Positions 16,870-26,600 of a stretch of 33,391 bases of DNA are shown in pieces (the first letter of the stretch is position 1; each line of letters opens with the position of its first letter). This stretch comes from Flavobacteriaceae bacterium (GTDB taxonomy: Bacteria; Bacteroidota; Bacteroidia; Flavobacteriales; Flavobacteriaceae). Where the stretch lies: positions 1 to 33,391 of the forward strand of contig CANCPC010000023.1 of NCBI GenBank assembly GCA_947379965.1, given 5' to 3'. The notes beneath the pieces are model-generated. The model had not been told where the DNA came from. It searched no databases and was given only the letters and a program-made list of their open reading frames with translations. Position numbers and translations under genes: made by a program.

Positions 16870-19731
16870 TTATTTTAATTTCTTTTTGATAGCTACTTCA
16901 TGGTATGATTCGATAATATCTCTTTCCTCAATGTCGTTGTATCCTTTTACTTGAATACCACAATCATATCCTTTAGCTACATCTCTAACATCATCTTTAA
17001 ATCGTTTTAAAGCTACAAGTTCTCCGGTAAAGACAACAACACCATCTCTGATGATTCTCATTTTAGCATTTTTAACAATTTTACCATCCATAACCATACT
17101 TCCCGCGATAGTACCCACTTTCGAGATTTTGAATAATTCTCTAACTTCGGCAGTTCCAAGAATTTCTTCTTTCATTTCTGGCGCAAGCATTCCTTCCATC
17201 GCATCTTTCAAGTCATCGATAGCTGCGTAAATGATAGAATAATAACGGATATCTATTTCTTCTTTATCAGCTAATTGTCTTGCATTCCCAGCAGGACGAA
17301 CATTAAATCCGATAATAATCGCATCCGAAGCAGAGGCTAACATTACGTCAGTTTCAGTAATCGCACCAACCCCCTTATGGATAATATTAATTTGAATTTC
17401 TTCCGTAGATAATTTAGAAAACGAATCAGACAAGGCTTCAACAGAACCATCCACATCCCCTTTAAGGATTATGTTCAATTCTTTAAATTGACCTAATGCA
17501 ATACGACGTCCAATTTCATCTAACGTAATATGACGTTGTGTACGAACCGATTGTTCTCGCATTAATTGAGAACGTTTCGAGGCTATTTGTTTGGCTTCTT
17601 TTTCATCTTCAAAAACATTGAACTTATCCCCAGCAGTTGCAGCTCCATCTAATCCTAAAACAGAAACTGGCGTTGAAGGTCCTGCTTCTTTAACAATATT
17701 TCCTCGTTCATCATGCATGGCTTTAATTTTACCATGATGCTTCCCTGCCAACATATAATCACCAATTCTAAGTGTTCCATGCTGAACTAATATTGTAGAA
17801 ACATATCCTTTTCCTTTATCCAAAAAGGCTTCAACAACTGTTCCTTGAGCCGCTTTATCTGGATTGGATTTAAGATCAAGAATTTCTGCTTCCAATAATA
17901 CTTTTTCTAATAATTCTTTTACCCCTGTTCCCACTTTTGCAGAAATATCATGAGATTGAATTTTTCCACCCCAGTCTTCAACAAGTAAATTCATACCTGC
18001 TAATTTCTCTTTGATTTTCTCCACATTTGCATTTGGCTTATCTATTTTATTGATAGCAAATATAATTGGAACCCCAGCTGCTTGAGCGTGAGAGATAGCT
18101 TCTTTTGTTTGTGGCATGATATCATCATCGGCAGCTATTACAATAATTGCAATATCCGTTACTTGAGCACCACGAGCACGCATTGCGGTAAACGCTTCGT
18201 GACCCGGTGTATCTAAGAAAGCTATTTTTTGACCATTGTCTAATGTCACACCGTAAGCACCAATATGTTGTGTTATCCCTCCAGATTCTCCAGCGATAAC
18301 ATTTTCTTTACGAATATAATCCAATAAAGAGGTTTTACCGTGATCGACATGACCCATTACCGTTACGATTGGAGCTCTAAAAACAAGATCTTCTTCTTTA
18401 TCCGGAACAACTTGAATAGCTTCTTCAATATCTACCGTGATAAATTCAACTTCATAACCAAATTCATCGGCAACAATTGTCAATGTTTCTGCATCAAGAC
18501 GCTGATTCATGGTAACCATTATTCCAAGTGACATACAAGTTCCTATTACTTTTGTAATTGGAACATCCATCATGATAGCTATTTCCCCAACGGTAACAAA
18601 TTCAGTAACTTTAATCGTTTTACTTCCTTCGTCAAGGGCTCTTTGCTCCTCATCTGATTTTTGACGGTGTGTATCCCTTTTATCTCTTCTATATTTAGCC
18701 GCTTTCGATTTACCACCTTTACCTTGTAGTTTTTCTAATGTCTCTCTAATTTGATTTTTAACTTCTTCTTCTGTTGGCTCAACTTTAGCAACAATAGCAG
18801 GTCTAGCTCCCTTCACAAAACCAGGTCTAGCACTTCTGTTAGCATTAAATCCACCTGCTCCACCAGTATTTGGTGTAATTTTGTTAGGATTTGGCGTGCC
18901 AGGAACTCCAGGAACAGCAGGTGGTCTAGGAGCACCCGGTTTTGGAGCAATTCTTTTGCGTTTATTTTTATTAGCATTATTAGCTGCACTTCCTGGAGCA
19001 CCTGGTGTACCGGGTTTGTTTGGCGTAATTTTAGGCTCTTCTTTTTTCTTTTTAGGCTTATTAAATTGAGACAAATCGATCGTTTGACCTGTCAAAGTAG
19101 CCCCAGATAATTTAGTGTATTTTGTTGTTATTGACTCCTCAACAGGTGCAGAAGGAGTTTCAATTTCCTTTGAAATAGGCGGTTTTATCGCTCCCACTTC
19201 TTTCTTCGTCTCTTGAATTTCAACTGGTTTTTCAACTTTCTTATTAGAAACAGATTTATCTACAACTGTTTCCTCTGAAAGAGGTTTCTCATGTTGATTT
19301 TTTGCAACTGAAGTTTCCTTAACTTCAACAACTGGTGGAGAAGGCGAAACGGCTGCAGGTTTTTTTGGATTAAGATCAATACTTCCTACAAGAACAGGTC
19401 CGGTAACTACAGATCTCGCTTTAATAACTTCTTGGCTTTTTAAACGCTCTTCGTCTTGTTTACGTTTGTCCTCGATTTCTTTTTCACGTTCAATACGCAA
19501 AGCTTCTTTCTCTTTTCTTTTTTCTTCGCCTACTTCTTTTGAAGCTTCTTTATTTCCTTTATCTCCGGCAAACTGATCGCACAGAACGTTGTAAACGTCA
19601 TTAGAAATTTTTGTGTTGGGATTTGATTCTACAACAATACCCTTATCTTTTAGATAATCCACAGCTCTTTCTAAAGAAATATTCAATTCCCTTAAAACTT
19701 TGTTTATTCTAATAATTTTCTCTTCAGACAT
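16870..19731 (-). CDS. infB: Translation initiation factor IF-2
   Basis: 953 residues. GTPase that places initiator tRNA on the ribosome. An N-terminal IF2_N module (1-50) is followed by a long disordered stretch (about 60-330) rich in Lys/Glu, then Pro/Gly/Asn ([19 protein letters not shown]). The G domain starts near residue 455: G1 GHVDHGKT at 460-467, G3 DTPGHEAF near 506, G4 NKID near 560. Beta-barrel domains II-IV and the C-terminal fMet-tRNA-binding domain follow. It is third in the rimP-nusA-infB operon, separated from nusA by 151 bp that contain inverted repeats. rbfA does not follow. Confidence 0.97.
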   Translation of the reverse strand: MSEEKIIRINKVLRELNISLERAVDYLKDKGIVVESNPNTKISNDVYNVLCDQFAGDKGNKEASKEVGEEKRKEKEALRIEREKEIEDKRKQDEERLKSQEVIKARSVVTGPVLVGSIDLNPKKPAAVSPSPPVVEVKETSVAKNQHEKPLSEETVVDKSVSNKKVEKPVEIQETKKEVGAIKPPISKEIETPSAPVEESITTKYTKLSGATLTGQTIDLSQFNKPKKKKEEPKITPNKPGTPGAPGSAANNANKNKRKRIAPKPGAPRPPAVPGVPGTPNPNKITPNTGGAGGFNANRSARPGFVKGARPAIVAKVEPTEEEVKNQIRETLEKLQGKGGKSKAAKYRRDKRDTHRQKSDEEQRALDEGSKTIKVTEFVTVGEIAIMMDVPITKVIGTCMSLGIMVTMNQRLDAETLTIVADEFGYEVEFITVDIEEAIQVVPDKEEDLVFRAPIVTVMGHVDHGKTSLLDYIRKENVIAGESGGITQHIGAYGVTLDNGQKIAFLDTPGHEAFTAMRARGAQVTDIAIIVIAADDDIMPQTKEAISHAQAAGVPIIFAINKIDKPNANVEKIKEKLAGMNLLVEDWGGKIQSHDISAKVGTGVKELLEKVLLEAEILDLKSNPDKAAQGTVVEAFLDKGKGYVSTILVQHGTLRIGDYMLAGKHHGKIKAMHDERGNIVKEAGPSTPVSVLGLDGAATAGDKFNVFEDEKEAKQIASKRSQLMREQSVRTQRHITLDEIGRRIALGQFKELNIILKGDVDGSVEALSDSFSKLSTEEIQINIIHKGVGAITETDVMLASASDAIIIGFNVRPAGNARQLADKEEIDIRYYSIIYAAIDDLKDAMEGMLAPEMKEEILGTAEVRELFKISKVGTIAGSMVMDGKIVKNAKMRIIRDGVVVFTGELVALKRFKDDVRDVAKGYDCGIQVKGYNDIEERDIIESYHEVAIKKKLK

Positions 19732-19748
19732 AAAACCTTTTTAATATT

Positions 19749-19876
19749 ACCTTATTTTTCTCACCCTAAATTGCCTCAAAAAGACTATAAATAGAAATGA
19801 TTTATTTGTTTTTCACCTCACACTAACTCTCTAATAGGAGAGAAAAATAAGGTTTAAAAGTTTATTTATTTTAAAC
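19749..19876 (-). repeat. Inverted repeats in the nusA-infB gap
   Basis: A 14-bp perfect inverted repeat (ACCTTATTTTTCTC at 19749-19762 and its complement at 19840-19853) encloses 77 nt. Inside its right part is a smaller CTCTC/GAGAG pair. A second perfect 8-bp inverted repeat (GTTTAAAA 19852-19859 with TTTTAAAC 19869-19876) lies just after the nusA stop and overlaps the first arm by two bases, so the two structures compete. It could be an attenuator or processing site, or a decayed copy of a dispersed palindromic repeat. Confidence 0.55.
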
Positions 19877-19882
19877 AATTGA

Positions 19883-21136
19883 CTAGCTATCAAATTCTTC
19901 TTTCAATATTCTCATAACCTCTAGAATCGTTTCCTCTTCAAGGTCTGTTCTTCTTACCAAATCATTTACATCTTGTTTCAAGATACTTTTAGCCGTATCT
20001 AACCCAATTTTGGCAAACTCTTCGATAACCCATTCTTCTATTTCATCTGAAAACTCTGTTAATTCAACGTCATCTTCATCTGCAGCAGCACCAGCAACAT
20101 CTCCTTCACGAATAACATCAAGTTCGTAACCTGTTAATTGACCTGCTAATTTAATATTGTGTCCGCCTCTACCAATTGCTTTAGAAACTTCTTCTAATTT
20201 CAAGAAAACTTCGGCTCTTTTTGTTTCTTCATTAATTTTTATAGACGAAACTTTTGCAGGGCTTAATGCTCTTGTAATATACAATTGAATATTACTAGTA
20301 TAATTGATAACATCTATATTTTCGTTACCTAATTCACGAACAATTCCGTGAATACGAGAACCTTTCATTCCCACACAAGCTCCAACTGGATCGATTCTAT
20401 CATCATAGGAATCAACCGCTACTTTCGCTTTTTCTCCTGGAATTCTCACTACATTTTTTACAATAATCAATCCGTCAAATACTTCTGGGATTTCTTGTTC
20501 AAATAATTTTTCTAAAAACTTCTCTGAAGTTCTAGACATAATTATTTGAGGTTTATTTCCTTTTAATTCAACACTTTCAATAATCCCACGAACATTATCT
20601 CCTTTACGGAAAAAGTCAGATGGAATTTGTTTTTCTTTAGGCAATACGATTTCATTTCCTTCGTCATCAATTAAGATTACAACTCTAGGTCTAACATGAT
20701 GCACCTCGGCAGTATAAATATCACCTATTAAATCTTTAAATTGTTTATAAAGATTTGTATTGTCATGTTCATGAATCTTAGAAATTAAGTTTTGACGCAA
20801 GGCTAAAATAGCCCTTCTTCCTAAATCAATTAATTTCACTTCTTCAGAAACTTCTTCACCAATTTCGAAATCAGGTTCGATTTTTCTTGCATCTGTCAAA
20901 GTAATTTCTAAATGGTCTAGATCTAAATCGTCATCAGCAACGATAACTCTTCTTTGCCAAATTTCCATATCTCCTTTATCAGGATTTATAATAATATCGA
21001 AATTATCATCTGAACCATATTTTTTCTTCAATGCATTTCTAAATACATCTTCTAATATCGCCATAAGCGTTACACGATCAATAAGTTTATCATCTTTAAA
21101 CTCTGAAAATGAATCGATTAATGCTAAATTTTCCAT
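19883..21136 (-). CDS. nusA: Transcription termination/antitermination factor NusA
   Basis: 417 residues. Binds RNA polymerase and nascent RNA to control pausing, termination and antitermination. Order: N-terminal RNA polymerase-binding domain (1-125), S1 domain (about 130-200), and KH domains (about 230-350) with VGMKGSRIHGIVREL and IGRGGHNIKLAGQLTG, the conserved GxxG loops. The acidic repeats found at the C-terminus of enterobacterial NusA are absent; a short helical segment ends the protein. It starts 13 bp after rimP. Confidence 0.96.
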   Translation of the reverse strand: MENLALIDSFSEFKDDKLIDRVTLMAILEDVFRNALKKKYGSDDNFDIIINPDKGDMEIWQRRVIVADDDLDLDHLEITLTDARKIEPDFEIGEEVSEEVKLIDLGRRAILALRQNLISKIHEHDNTNLYKQFKDLIGDIYTAEVHHVRPRVVILIDDEGNEIVLPKEKQIPSDFFRKGDNVRGIIESVELKGNKPQIIMSRTSEKFLEKLFEQEIPEVFDGLIIVKNVVRIPGEKAKVAVDSYDDRIDPVGACVGMKGSRIHGIVRELGNENIDVINYTSNIQLYITRALSPAKVSSIKINEETKRAEVFLKLEEVSKAIGRGGHNIKLAGQLTGYELDVIREGDVAGAAADEDDVELTEFSDEIEEWVIEEFAKIGLDTAKSILKQDVNDLVRRTDLEEETILEVMRILKEEFDS

Positions 21137-21149
21137 GCCAACTAATTAA

Positions 21150-21614
21150 TTAAAATGTTACTGTAACAATTGCTTCTTTTATTTCTGTATAAGGTATTTC
21201 TTGTGTTTTTTGAACCGTTTCTTTTCCTTTTCCAAGTTTTTTTGGTTCTCTTGCTTTCCATGACAAAATTATAAAATTATCATTAGCTTCAACTAATTCT
21301 GCTTCAATTGTTTCACTTGCTAATTTTACTATTAATGTCCTTCCAACATTTTTTTTATATTGTCTCACCATTATTAAAGGCGATCCTACTCCAACCGAGG
21401 CTACTTCTAAAGAAAAATCCTGTTCTTCTCTATCTAAATTAGCATCTATTGCACGACTAATATCAATACAATCTTGCAAAGCCACCCCATTATCTCCATC
21501 TAAATTTACGATAACTTTAAAAGCGTCAGTAATTTTTAAGTCTATCAAAAAAACAGATGGTCTTTCTATAAGAGCTTGGTCTAATACTGAAATTATTTTC
21601 TCTTTGAATGTCAT
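21150..21614 (-). CDS. rimP: Ribosome maturation factor RimP
   Basis: 154 residues. Needed for maturation of the 30S subunit. Two-domain RimP fold: N-terminal alpha/beta domain with [19 protein letters not shown] and [15 protein letters not shown] (family form usually EVSSPGLDxPL), then a C-terminal SH3-like barrel. First gene of the classical rimP-nusA-infB cluster. ATG at 21614 lies 12 bp after a hairpin with a U run. Identification rests on conserved position as well as sequence. Confidence 0.93.
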   Translation of the reverse strand: MTFKEKIISVLDQALIERPSVFLIDLKITDAFKVIVNLDGDNGVALQDCIDISRAIDANLDREEQDFSLEVASVGVGSPLIMVRQYKKNVGRTLIVKLASETIEAELVEANDNFIILSWKAREPKKLGKGKETVQKTQEIPYTEIKEAIVTVTF

Positions 21615-21626
21615 ATTTTATAAAAA

Positions 21627-21647
21627 GAGGCACGCTATGCGTGCCTC
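21627..21647 (-). promoter_or_regulatory. Leader hairpin with U run in front of rimP
   Basis: A 9-bp perfect stem GAGGCACGC/GCGTGCCTC with a 3-nt loop. On the minus strand it is followed by TTTTT and then, after a few bases, by the rimP ATG. It lies downstream of the predicted rimP promoter, inside the leader. It looks like an intrinsic terminator placed before the operon, so attenuation of rimP-nusA-infB is possible. It also has a T run on the plus strand, but no plus-strand gene ends here. Confidence 0.6.
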
Positions 21648-21676
21648 ATTATCTAGTTTTTTAATAAATAACAGTG

Positions 21677-21705
21677 CAAATATAGTGTTTTTTTTGTAAA
21701 TCAAA
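21677..21705 (-). promoter_or_regulatory. Promoter of rimP-nusA-infB
   Basis: Minus strand: TTTG (21705-21702), 17 bp, TATATTTG (21684-21677). Perfect match to the Bacteroidetes consensus. Predicted start near 21671, leader about 57 nt. Confidence 0.65.
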
Positions 21706-21835
21706 TTTCTTGATTTTAAAACTACCAGATATATATCGCTTTTTACAAATTCTATACTATTTTTAACTCAAAAATCACAACATCAAATCCGATAGAAAGT
21801 AATTTATTTCAAATTAATCAATTATGTAAAATAAA

Positions 21836-21864
21836 AAAGCCTTTCAAAAAAATTGAAAGGCTTT
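21836..21864 (-). terminator. Terminator of tRNA-Gln
   Basis: A 12-bp perfect stem (AAAGCCTTTCAA with TTGAAAGGCTTT), loop of five A, with a T run on the minus strand, directly after the tRNA 3' end. Confidence 0.85.
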
Positions 21865-21866
21865 CG

Positions 21867-21937
21867 TTGGTCTACAAGGACTCGAACCTTGAAAGACTGC
21901 ACCAAAAACAGTTGTGTTACCATTACACCATAGACCA
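21867..21937 (-). tRNA. trnQ: tRNA-Gln, anticodon TTG
   Basis: A complete cloverleaf can be drawn on the minus strand: acceptor TGGTCTA/TAGACCA, D stem GTGT/ACAC with loop AATGGTA, anticodon stem ACTGT/GCAGT with loop TTTTGGT (anticodon TTG, reads CAA), a 4-nt variable region, and T stem CAAGG/CCTTG with loop TTCGAGT. The discriminator base is A. CCA is not encoded. A promoter and a terminator flank it, so it is a single-gene unit. Confidence 0.95.
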
Positions 21938-21960
21938 ATTCCAATGCCGTTAAGCGAGTG

Positions 21961-21991
21961 CAAATTTAATACAAATTTTAATTTTTACAAA
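21961..21991 (-). promoter_or_regulatory. Promoter of tRNA-Gln
   Basis: Minus strand: TTTG (21991-21988), 19 bp, TAAATTTG (21968-21961). The start would be near 21955, about 18 nt before the mature tRNA. Confidence 0.6.
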
Positions 21992-22171
21992 TTTTTAAAG
22001 TCTTTTTATTGAAAAAATATTTATTGTAATGGTAACCCTCTAAAAAACAAAGCGCAACACATCCTTAATTAGAATATTATGTTTTATAGAATTTTTTGTT
22101 AATGCTCTCGACATTAAACAAAAAAACATTTTCTTTGCAAATTAAAATAAAACTAAATTTTAGGCATATAT

Positions 22172-25100
22172 ATGGTAAATTTCAATTTTAATAAATGGAA
22201 TACAATTACAGGTTGGTTTGTATTTGCAATAGCATTAGTTACCTATACCCTAACTGTTGAACCTTCGATGAGTTTTTGGGATTGTGGGGAATACATAGCA
22301 ACTTCTGCAAAACTTGAAGTAGGTCATCCTCCGGGAGCTCCATTATTTCAAATGATGGGAGCCTTTTTTGCCATGTTTGCATTAGATGATAAGCATATTG
22401 CTGTTATGGTGAATATGGTATCGGTTTTTTCAAGCGCTTTTACTATATTATTTTTATTTTGGTCATCCTCATTAATATTAAAGAAAATAATATCTGGTTG
22501 TGCTGACCCAAGTCTAAAAGACGAAAAAGAGAATCAATTAAACAAAAACAATTCCATTGTTATCCTTGGAAGCTCATTTGTGGGAGCACTTGCTTATACT
22601 TTTTCAGATAGCTTCTGGTTTAATGCCGTAGAAGCCGAAGTTTACGCAATGGCTTCCTTATTTATTGCCTTATTATTATGGTTAGGTTTACGATGGGAAC
22701 AAGACATGGAAACTCCAAGAGGAAATCGATGGTTGTTAATTATTTCGTTAGTTATCGGACTTTCATTTGGTGTCCATTTTATGGCATTATTAACGATTCC
22801 TGCTATAGGTTTCATTTATTTTTTCAAACATTATAAAGTAGTTACTATCAAGAATTTCATCATTGCAAATATTGTAGTGGTGGCGGTTTTACTATTTATA
22901 TTTAAATTATTGTTGCCTTGGACGATGGCTTTCTTTGCCAAAACCGAAGTATTTATGGTAAACGAATTAGGATTACCATTTGATTCCGGAACGATATTCG
23001 CAACCTTAATATTGATTGCGTTCTTTTATTTTGGGTTAAAATACACCCATAAAAAAGGACTCGTTCAATACAACACCCTTTTATTATGTGTTTTATTCAT
23101 CTTCATCGGATTTTCAACTTGGATGATGTTACCAATTCGAGCTAATGCAAACGTAATTATTAACGAAAACAAACCTTCGGATGCACGTGAAGTTCTTGCT
23201 TATTACAATAGAGAACAATACGGCACAAACGCCTTATTTTACGGTGCTCAATATACTGAAGCTTTTTCTGGTTTAGATAAAAACAATCCCTATTTAGATA
23301 AAGCTCCCAACTTCGAAAGAGATTATAAAACTGGCAAATACATTATTGTAAACAACTACAAAAATGCTGAACAAAACAGTGACGATAATCAAAAAACTTT
23401 CTTGCCAAGGCTCTGGAGTACGGATAATATTGCTAACTATATCAACTTTACTAATCCTCCACAATTCAAGATAAATCCTGATTATGACTATGCTAGCGAT
23501 TTGCCTAAATACGGTGTTGACCCTAGTCAATTAAGCGAAGAAGAATTAAATAAAGCCGAAGCTCAATTGAGAAATGAGATTGAAAAAACCATTAAAGAAT
23601 TTAGACAAGCCTATGCCCAAAAACAAATCGATGATGACGGATATATCAAATTCCTAAAAAGTTATGGCGATTATTTAATTATAGAAAAACCAACGACTGC
23701 TGACAATTTCAGTTTTATGACCGAATTCCAATTTGGTTATATGTATTTCAGATATTTGATGTGGAATTTTGTAGGACGTCAAAATGATATTCAAGGAAAA
23801 TATGACAACCAAGACGGAAATTGGCTCAGCGGAATACCATTTATAGATGAGTTTCATCTAGGATCTCAACAAAATTTACCTTCGGATATACTGAAAAATA
23901 AAGGGCGAAATGTATATTTCTTTTTACCACTTTTATTAGGTCTAATTGGAATATTTTATCATTTTGAAAAAGATCGTAAAAGTTTTTATGTCCTTTTAGC
24001 TTTATTCCTTTTTATGGGAATTGCTTTGAAAATTTACCTGAACGAAAGACCTTTCGAACCACGCGAAAGAGATTATGCGTTAGTTGGTTCGTTTTATGTT
24101 TTTGCAATTTGGATTGGTTTTGGAGTTTATGCTCTTTATGAAAGCCTTCAAAAACATTTAGCCCCAAAAATAGCAGGTCCTATTCTAATTGCTGGAAGTT
24201 TACTTGCTGTACCAGTACTTATGGCGGTCCAAAACTGGGATGATCATGATCGTTCCGAAAGATATACTGCAGTAGCTTTGGCAAAATCGTATCTGGATTC
24301 CTGCGACCCAAATGCCATATTATTTACCATAGGCGACAACGATACATTTCCGCTTTGGTACGCCCAAGAAATAGAACATTTTAGAACGGATGTGAAAATT
24401 GTAAATACAAGTTTATTTATGACCGATTGGTATATTGACCAAATGAAATCGAAAGTTTACAATTCAGAACCTTTGCCAATTTCATTTACTCATGATCAAT
24501 ATGTGGGGGATAAACTAGATTATGTTGCGCATATTCAAAAAATAGATAGTCGCTGGGATGTGAAAGATTTTATCAATTTTATAAAAAATCCTAAGTCTAC
24601 CGTTGAAATGCAAAACGGTCAAACGATTCATTTTTATCCAACAAATAAAATCAAAATTACTATTGACAAAAAAAATATAATCCAAAATAAAGTAGTTTCG
24701 ACTAAATACAATGACTCCATTGTTCCTTTCATTGACATTGATATCAAAGGAAGTGCGATATACAAAAACAGATTAATGATGCTAGACATTGTGGCCAATA
24801 ATAATTGGAAAAGACCAATCTATTTTAGCCCAGGAGCATTTGAAGACGATGATTATTTATGGATGAAAGACTACCTTCAATTAGAAGGAATGCTTTATAA
24901 ACTAGTTCCCGTAAAAACAAAGTTCGAAAAAGACACAAGCCCAATGGATATGGGAGGTTTAGATACTGATAAAATGTATCCTATCGTTATGAAGTGGGAT
25001 TGGGGAAATAGCGATAGTAATCGTATATATCACGACACTGAAACTCGTAGAAATAGTATTTCCTATCGCTCAGTACTTTCTAGATTGATGGATCAATTAA

Positions 25101-25477
25101 TCGCCGAAGGAAAAAAAGACAAAGCAAAAAACATAATTGATTTGGCTATGACCAAAATGCCTTTGGATAAATTTGGTTATTATTCGATGGTAGAACCTTT
25201 TACAAGAGGTTATTATCAAGTTGGCGATAAGGCAAAAGCACATCAGCTTTTAGAAAAATTAATGACAAAATACAAAGAAAGTCTTAATTATTATGGCGGT
25301 TTAAAAGCATCTGAACAAAATGAAATTATGGTTGATATTATTACTGATATAGAGCGCTACCGAAGCTTATTGAAAGTAATGAAAGAAAATGGAGATACTG
25401 AGTTTTATAATAAAAACAAGGCAATCTTTAATACCTATATCCAAATGTTTTCTCGTTTTGAACGTGAAAAAGAATAA
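22172..25477 (+). CDS. DUF2723 multi-spanning membrane protein, possible protein O-glycosyltransferase
   Basis: 1101 residues. The N-terminal 600 or so residues hold about ten to twelve membrane helices with a large extracytoplasmic insertion (about 370-570). The DUF2723 signature is clear: SFWDCGEYIATSAKL (34-48) with the acidic pair D37/E40 and GHPPGAPLF (51-59), and later LNERPFEPRERDYALVGSFY. A soluble domain of about 400 residues follows, ending in helical, TPR-like sequence (about 970-1090). Family knowledge: these are GT-C type membrane glycosyltransferases, and the animal relative TMEM260 is an O-mannosyltransferase. Substrate here is unknown. No clear promoter; a terminator follows. 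It precedes a polysaccharide deacetylase on the same strand. Confidence 0.85.
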   Translation: MVNFNFNKWNTITGWFVFAIALVTYTLTVEPSMSFWDCGEYIATSAKLEVGHPPGAPLFQMMGAFFAMFALDDKHIAVMVNMVSVFSSAFTILFLFWSSSLILKKIISGCADPSLKDEKENQLNKNNSIVILGSSFVGALAYTFSDSFWFNAVEAEVYAMASLFIALLLWLGLRWEQDMETPRGNRWLLIISLVIGLSFGVHFMALLTIPAIGFIYFFKHYKVVTIKNFIIANIVVVAVLLFIFKLLLPWTMAFFAKTEVFMVNELGLPFDSGTIFATLILIAFFYFGLKYTHKKGLVQYNTLLLCVLFIFIGFSTWMMLPIRANANVIINENKPSDAREVLAYYNREQYGTNALFYGAQYTEAFSGLDKNNPYLDKAPNFERDYKTGKYIIVNNYKNAEQNSDDNQKTFLPRLWSTDNIANYINFTNPPQFKINPDYDYASDLPKYGVDPSQLSEEELNKAEAQLRNEIEKTIKEFRQAYAQKQIDDDGYIKFLKSYGDYLIIEKPTTADNFSFMTEFQFGYMYFRYLMWNFVGRQNDIQGKYDNQDGNWLSGIPFIDEFHLGSQQNLPSDILKNKGRNVYFFLPLLLGLIGIFYHFEKDRKSFYVLLALFLFMGIALKIYLNERPFEPRERDYALVGSFYVFAIWIGFGVYALYESLQKHLAPKIAGPILIAGSLLAVPVLMAVQNWDDHDRSERYTAVALAKSYLDSCDPNAILFTIGDNDTFPLWYAQEIEHFRTDVKIVNTSLFMTDWYIDQMKSKVYNSEPLPISFTHDQYVGDKLDYVAHIQKIDSRWDVKDFINFIKNPKSTVEMQNGQTIHFYPTNKIKITIDKKNIIQNKVVSTKYNDSIVPFIDIDIKGSAIYKNRLMMLDIVANNNWKRPIYFSPGAFEDDDYLWMKDYLQLEGMLYKLVPVKTKFEKDTSPMDMGGLDTDKMYPIVMKWDWGNSDSNRIYHDTETRRNSISYRSVLSRLMDQLIAEGKKDKAKNIIDLAMTKMPLDKFGYYSMVEPFTRGYYQVGDKAKAHQLLEKLMTKYKESLNYYGGLKASEQNEIMVDIITDIERYRSLLKVMKENGDTEFYNKNKAIFNTYIQMFSRFEREKE

Positions 25478-25501
25478 AAAATCAAAATAGTAAGAAGATT
25501 C

Positions 25502-25540
25502 AAAAATGTAGCGCTGTTGAAAAATGCCGCTACATTTTTA
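25502..25540 (+). terminator. Terminator after the DUF2723 gene
   Basis: A 12-bp perfect stem (AAAAATGTAGCG with CGCTACATTTTT), 14-nt loop, ending in a T run. It separates the DUF2723 gene from the deacetylase gene, which starts 23 bp later. Confidence 0.8.
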
Positions 25541-25562
25541 TTTTAATTTATAAATTATAAAA

Positions 25563-26201
25563 ATGAATTACTACTGGACAAAAACAAACACTTTGATTAA
25601 AAAATTATTCTCAAAATATATTTGGGATATTCCTAATACCGAGAACAAAGTCTATCTAACCTTTGATGATGGGCCAATTCCCGGAATCACAGAATGGGTT
25701 CTTGAAGAATTGAAAAAACAGGATGTAAAAGCCACTTTCTTCTGTATTGGAAACAACATCGATAAAAATCCTGATGTTTTTACAAAAGTAATCAACGAAG
25801 GGCATATTGTAGGAAATCATACTTTTAATCACCTAAACGGATTAATAAATTCAACCGAAAAATATTTTGAGAATGTAAAGTCATGTGGAGTTTCAATTTC
25901 AAAACTACAATCTACTACCAGTAATTTATTTCGTCCACCTTATGGTAAAATAAGGGCGTCACAAGCAAAAAAAGTGTTACAATTAGGTTATAAAATTATT
26001 ATGTGGGATGTTTTGAGTGCTGATTTCGATACTAGCATTTCTCCAGAAAAATGTTTAGAAAATGTACTAAATAATGTTAATTCCGGAAGCATAATAGTTT
26101 TTCACGACAGTATAAAAGCATTTCCAAATTTGAAATATACTTTGCCTAAAACCTTAAAAGTCTTAACAGAAAGGGGATTTGTTTTTGATACTATAAACTA
26201 A
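25563..26201 (+). CDS. NodB-type polysaccharide deacetylase
   Basis: 212 residues, essentially one NodB homology domain (carbohydrate esterase family 4). Motif 1 TFDDGP with D35 (base) and D36 (metal), motif 2 HTFNH with metal ligands H86 and H90, motif 3 RPPYG at 124-128, motif 4 around MWDVLSAD (148-153), and motif 5 IVFHDS with H181. The metal-dependent deacetylase would remove N-acetyl groups from peptidoglycan or another glycan. No clear signal peptide is visible; the start MNYYWTKTNTLIKKLF is basic and aromatic, so location is uncertain. A terminator lies between it and the preceding gene. Confidence 0.93.
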   Translation: MNYYWTKTNTLIKKLFSKYIWDIPNTENKVYLTFDDGPIPGITEWVLEELKKQDVKATFFCIGNNIDKNPDVFTKVINEGHIVGNHTFNHLNGLINSTEKYFENVKSCGVSISKLQSTTSNLFRPPYGKIRASQAKKVLQLGYKIIMWDVLSADFDTSISPEKCLENVLNNVNSGSIIVFHDSIKAFPNLKYTLPKTLKVLTERGFVFDTIN

Positions 26202-26229
26202 ATACAGCTTTTTAATTGCAATCAAAGTA

Positions 26230-26526
26230 TCAAATATGGTCTTGGACCAATCCAATAATGGTATTTGCATCTAATTCACCTGATTGTCTCCAAATCATTT
26301 GCCCTTCTTTGTAAATCATCAAAGTTGGAAGCCCTTTAATGCGAAGAGCATCGGCTAGTTCTTGATTTTTATCGACATCAATTTTTATCACTTTTGCCTT
26401 ATCCCCAAGAGCTGCAGCTACATCTCTAATTACTGGATGCATGGAAACGGATGATTCATTCCAATCTGTGTAAAAATCAATCAACACAGGGACTTGAGTG
26501 CTTATAAGTTCTCCAAATTTTGACAT
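26230..26526 (-). CDS. Thioredoxin-fold protein without catalytic cysteines
   Basis: 98 residues, a complete thioredoxin fold by pattern: VPVLIDFYTDW, then a helix, then KVIKIDVDKNQELADAL, then the cis-proline loop GLPTLMIY (P67). Where thioredoxins have WCGPC this protein has WNESS (22-26), so both redox cysteines are gone and no other cysteine occurs in the sequence. Disulfide chemistry is therefore excluded; a binding or chaperone role is more likely. Everything else is intact, which argues against simple decay. It converges with the deacetylase gene and lies before the metallophosphoesterase. Confidence 0.88.
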   Translation of the reverse strand: MSKFGELISTQVPVLIDFYTDWNESSVSMHPVIRDVAAALGDKAKVIKIDVDKNQELADALRIKGLPTLMIYKEGQMIWRQSGELDANTIIGLVQDHI

Positions 26527-26578
26527 AAAACCAACTAATTTAATTTTCTAAATCTGCTTAAAAGAGATAATTAATTTA

Positions 26579-26586
26579 CAAATGTA
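26579..26586 (-). promoter_or_regulatory. Candidate -7 element for the thioredoxin-like gene
   Basis: TACATTTG on the minus strand fits TAnnTTTG and is 53 bp before the ATG. No good TTTG is seen at -33. Confidence 0.35.
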
Positions 26587-26600
26587 GCATTTTAAACTAA

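Noticed and set aside
18751..19110. 119-residue plus-strand frame
   Set aside because: Antisense of the low-complexity Pro/Gly/Lys region of infB; Ser/Arg/Phe-rich composition is an artefact.
22081..22171. Promoter for the DUF2723 gene
   Set aside because: TTTTCTTTG near 22131 lacks the TA of the -7 consensus and the spacing to a TTTG is wrong.
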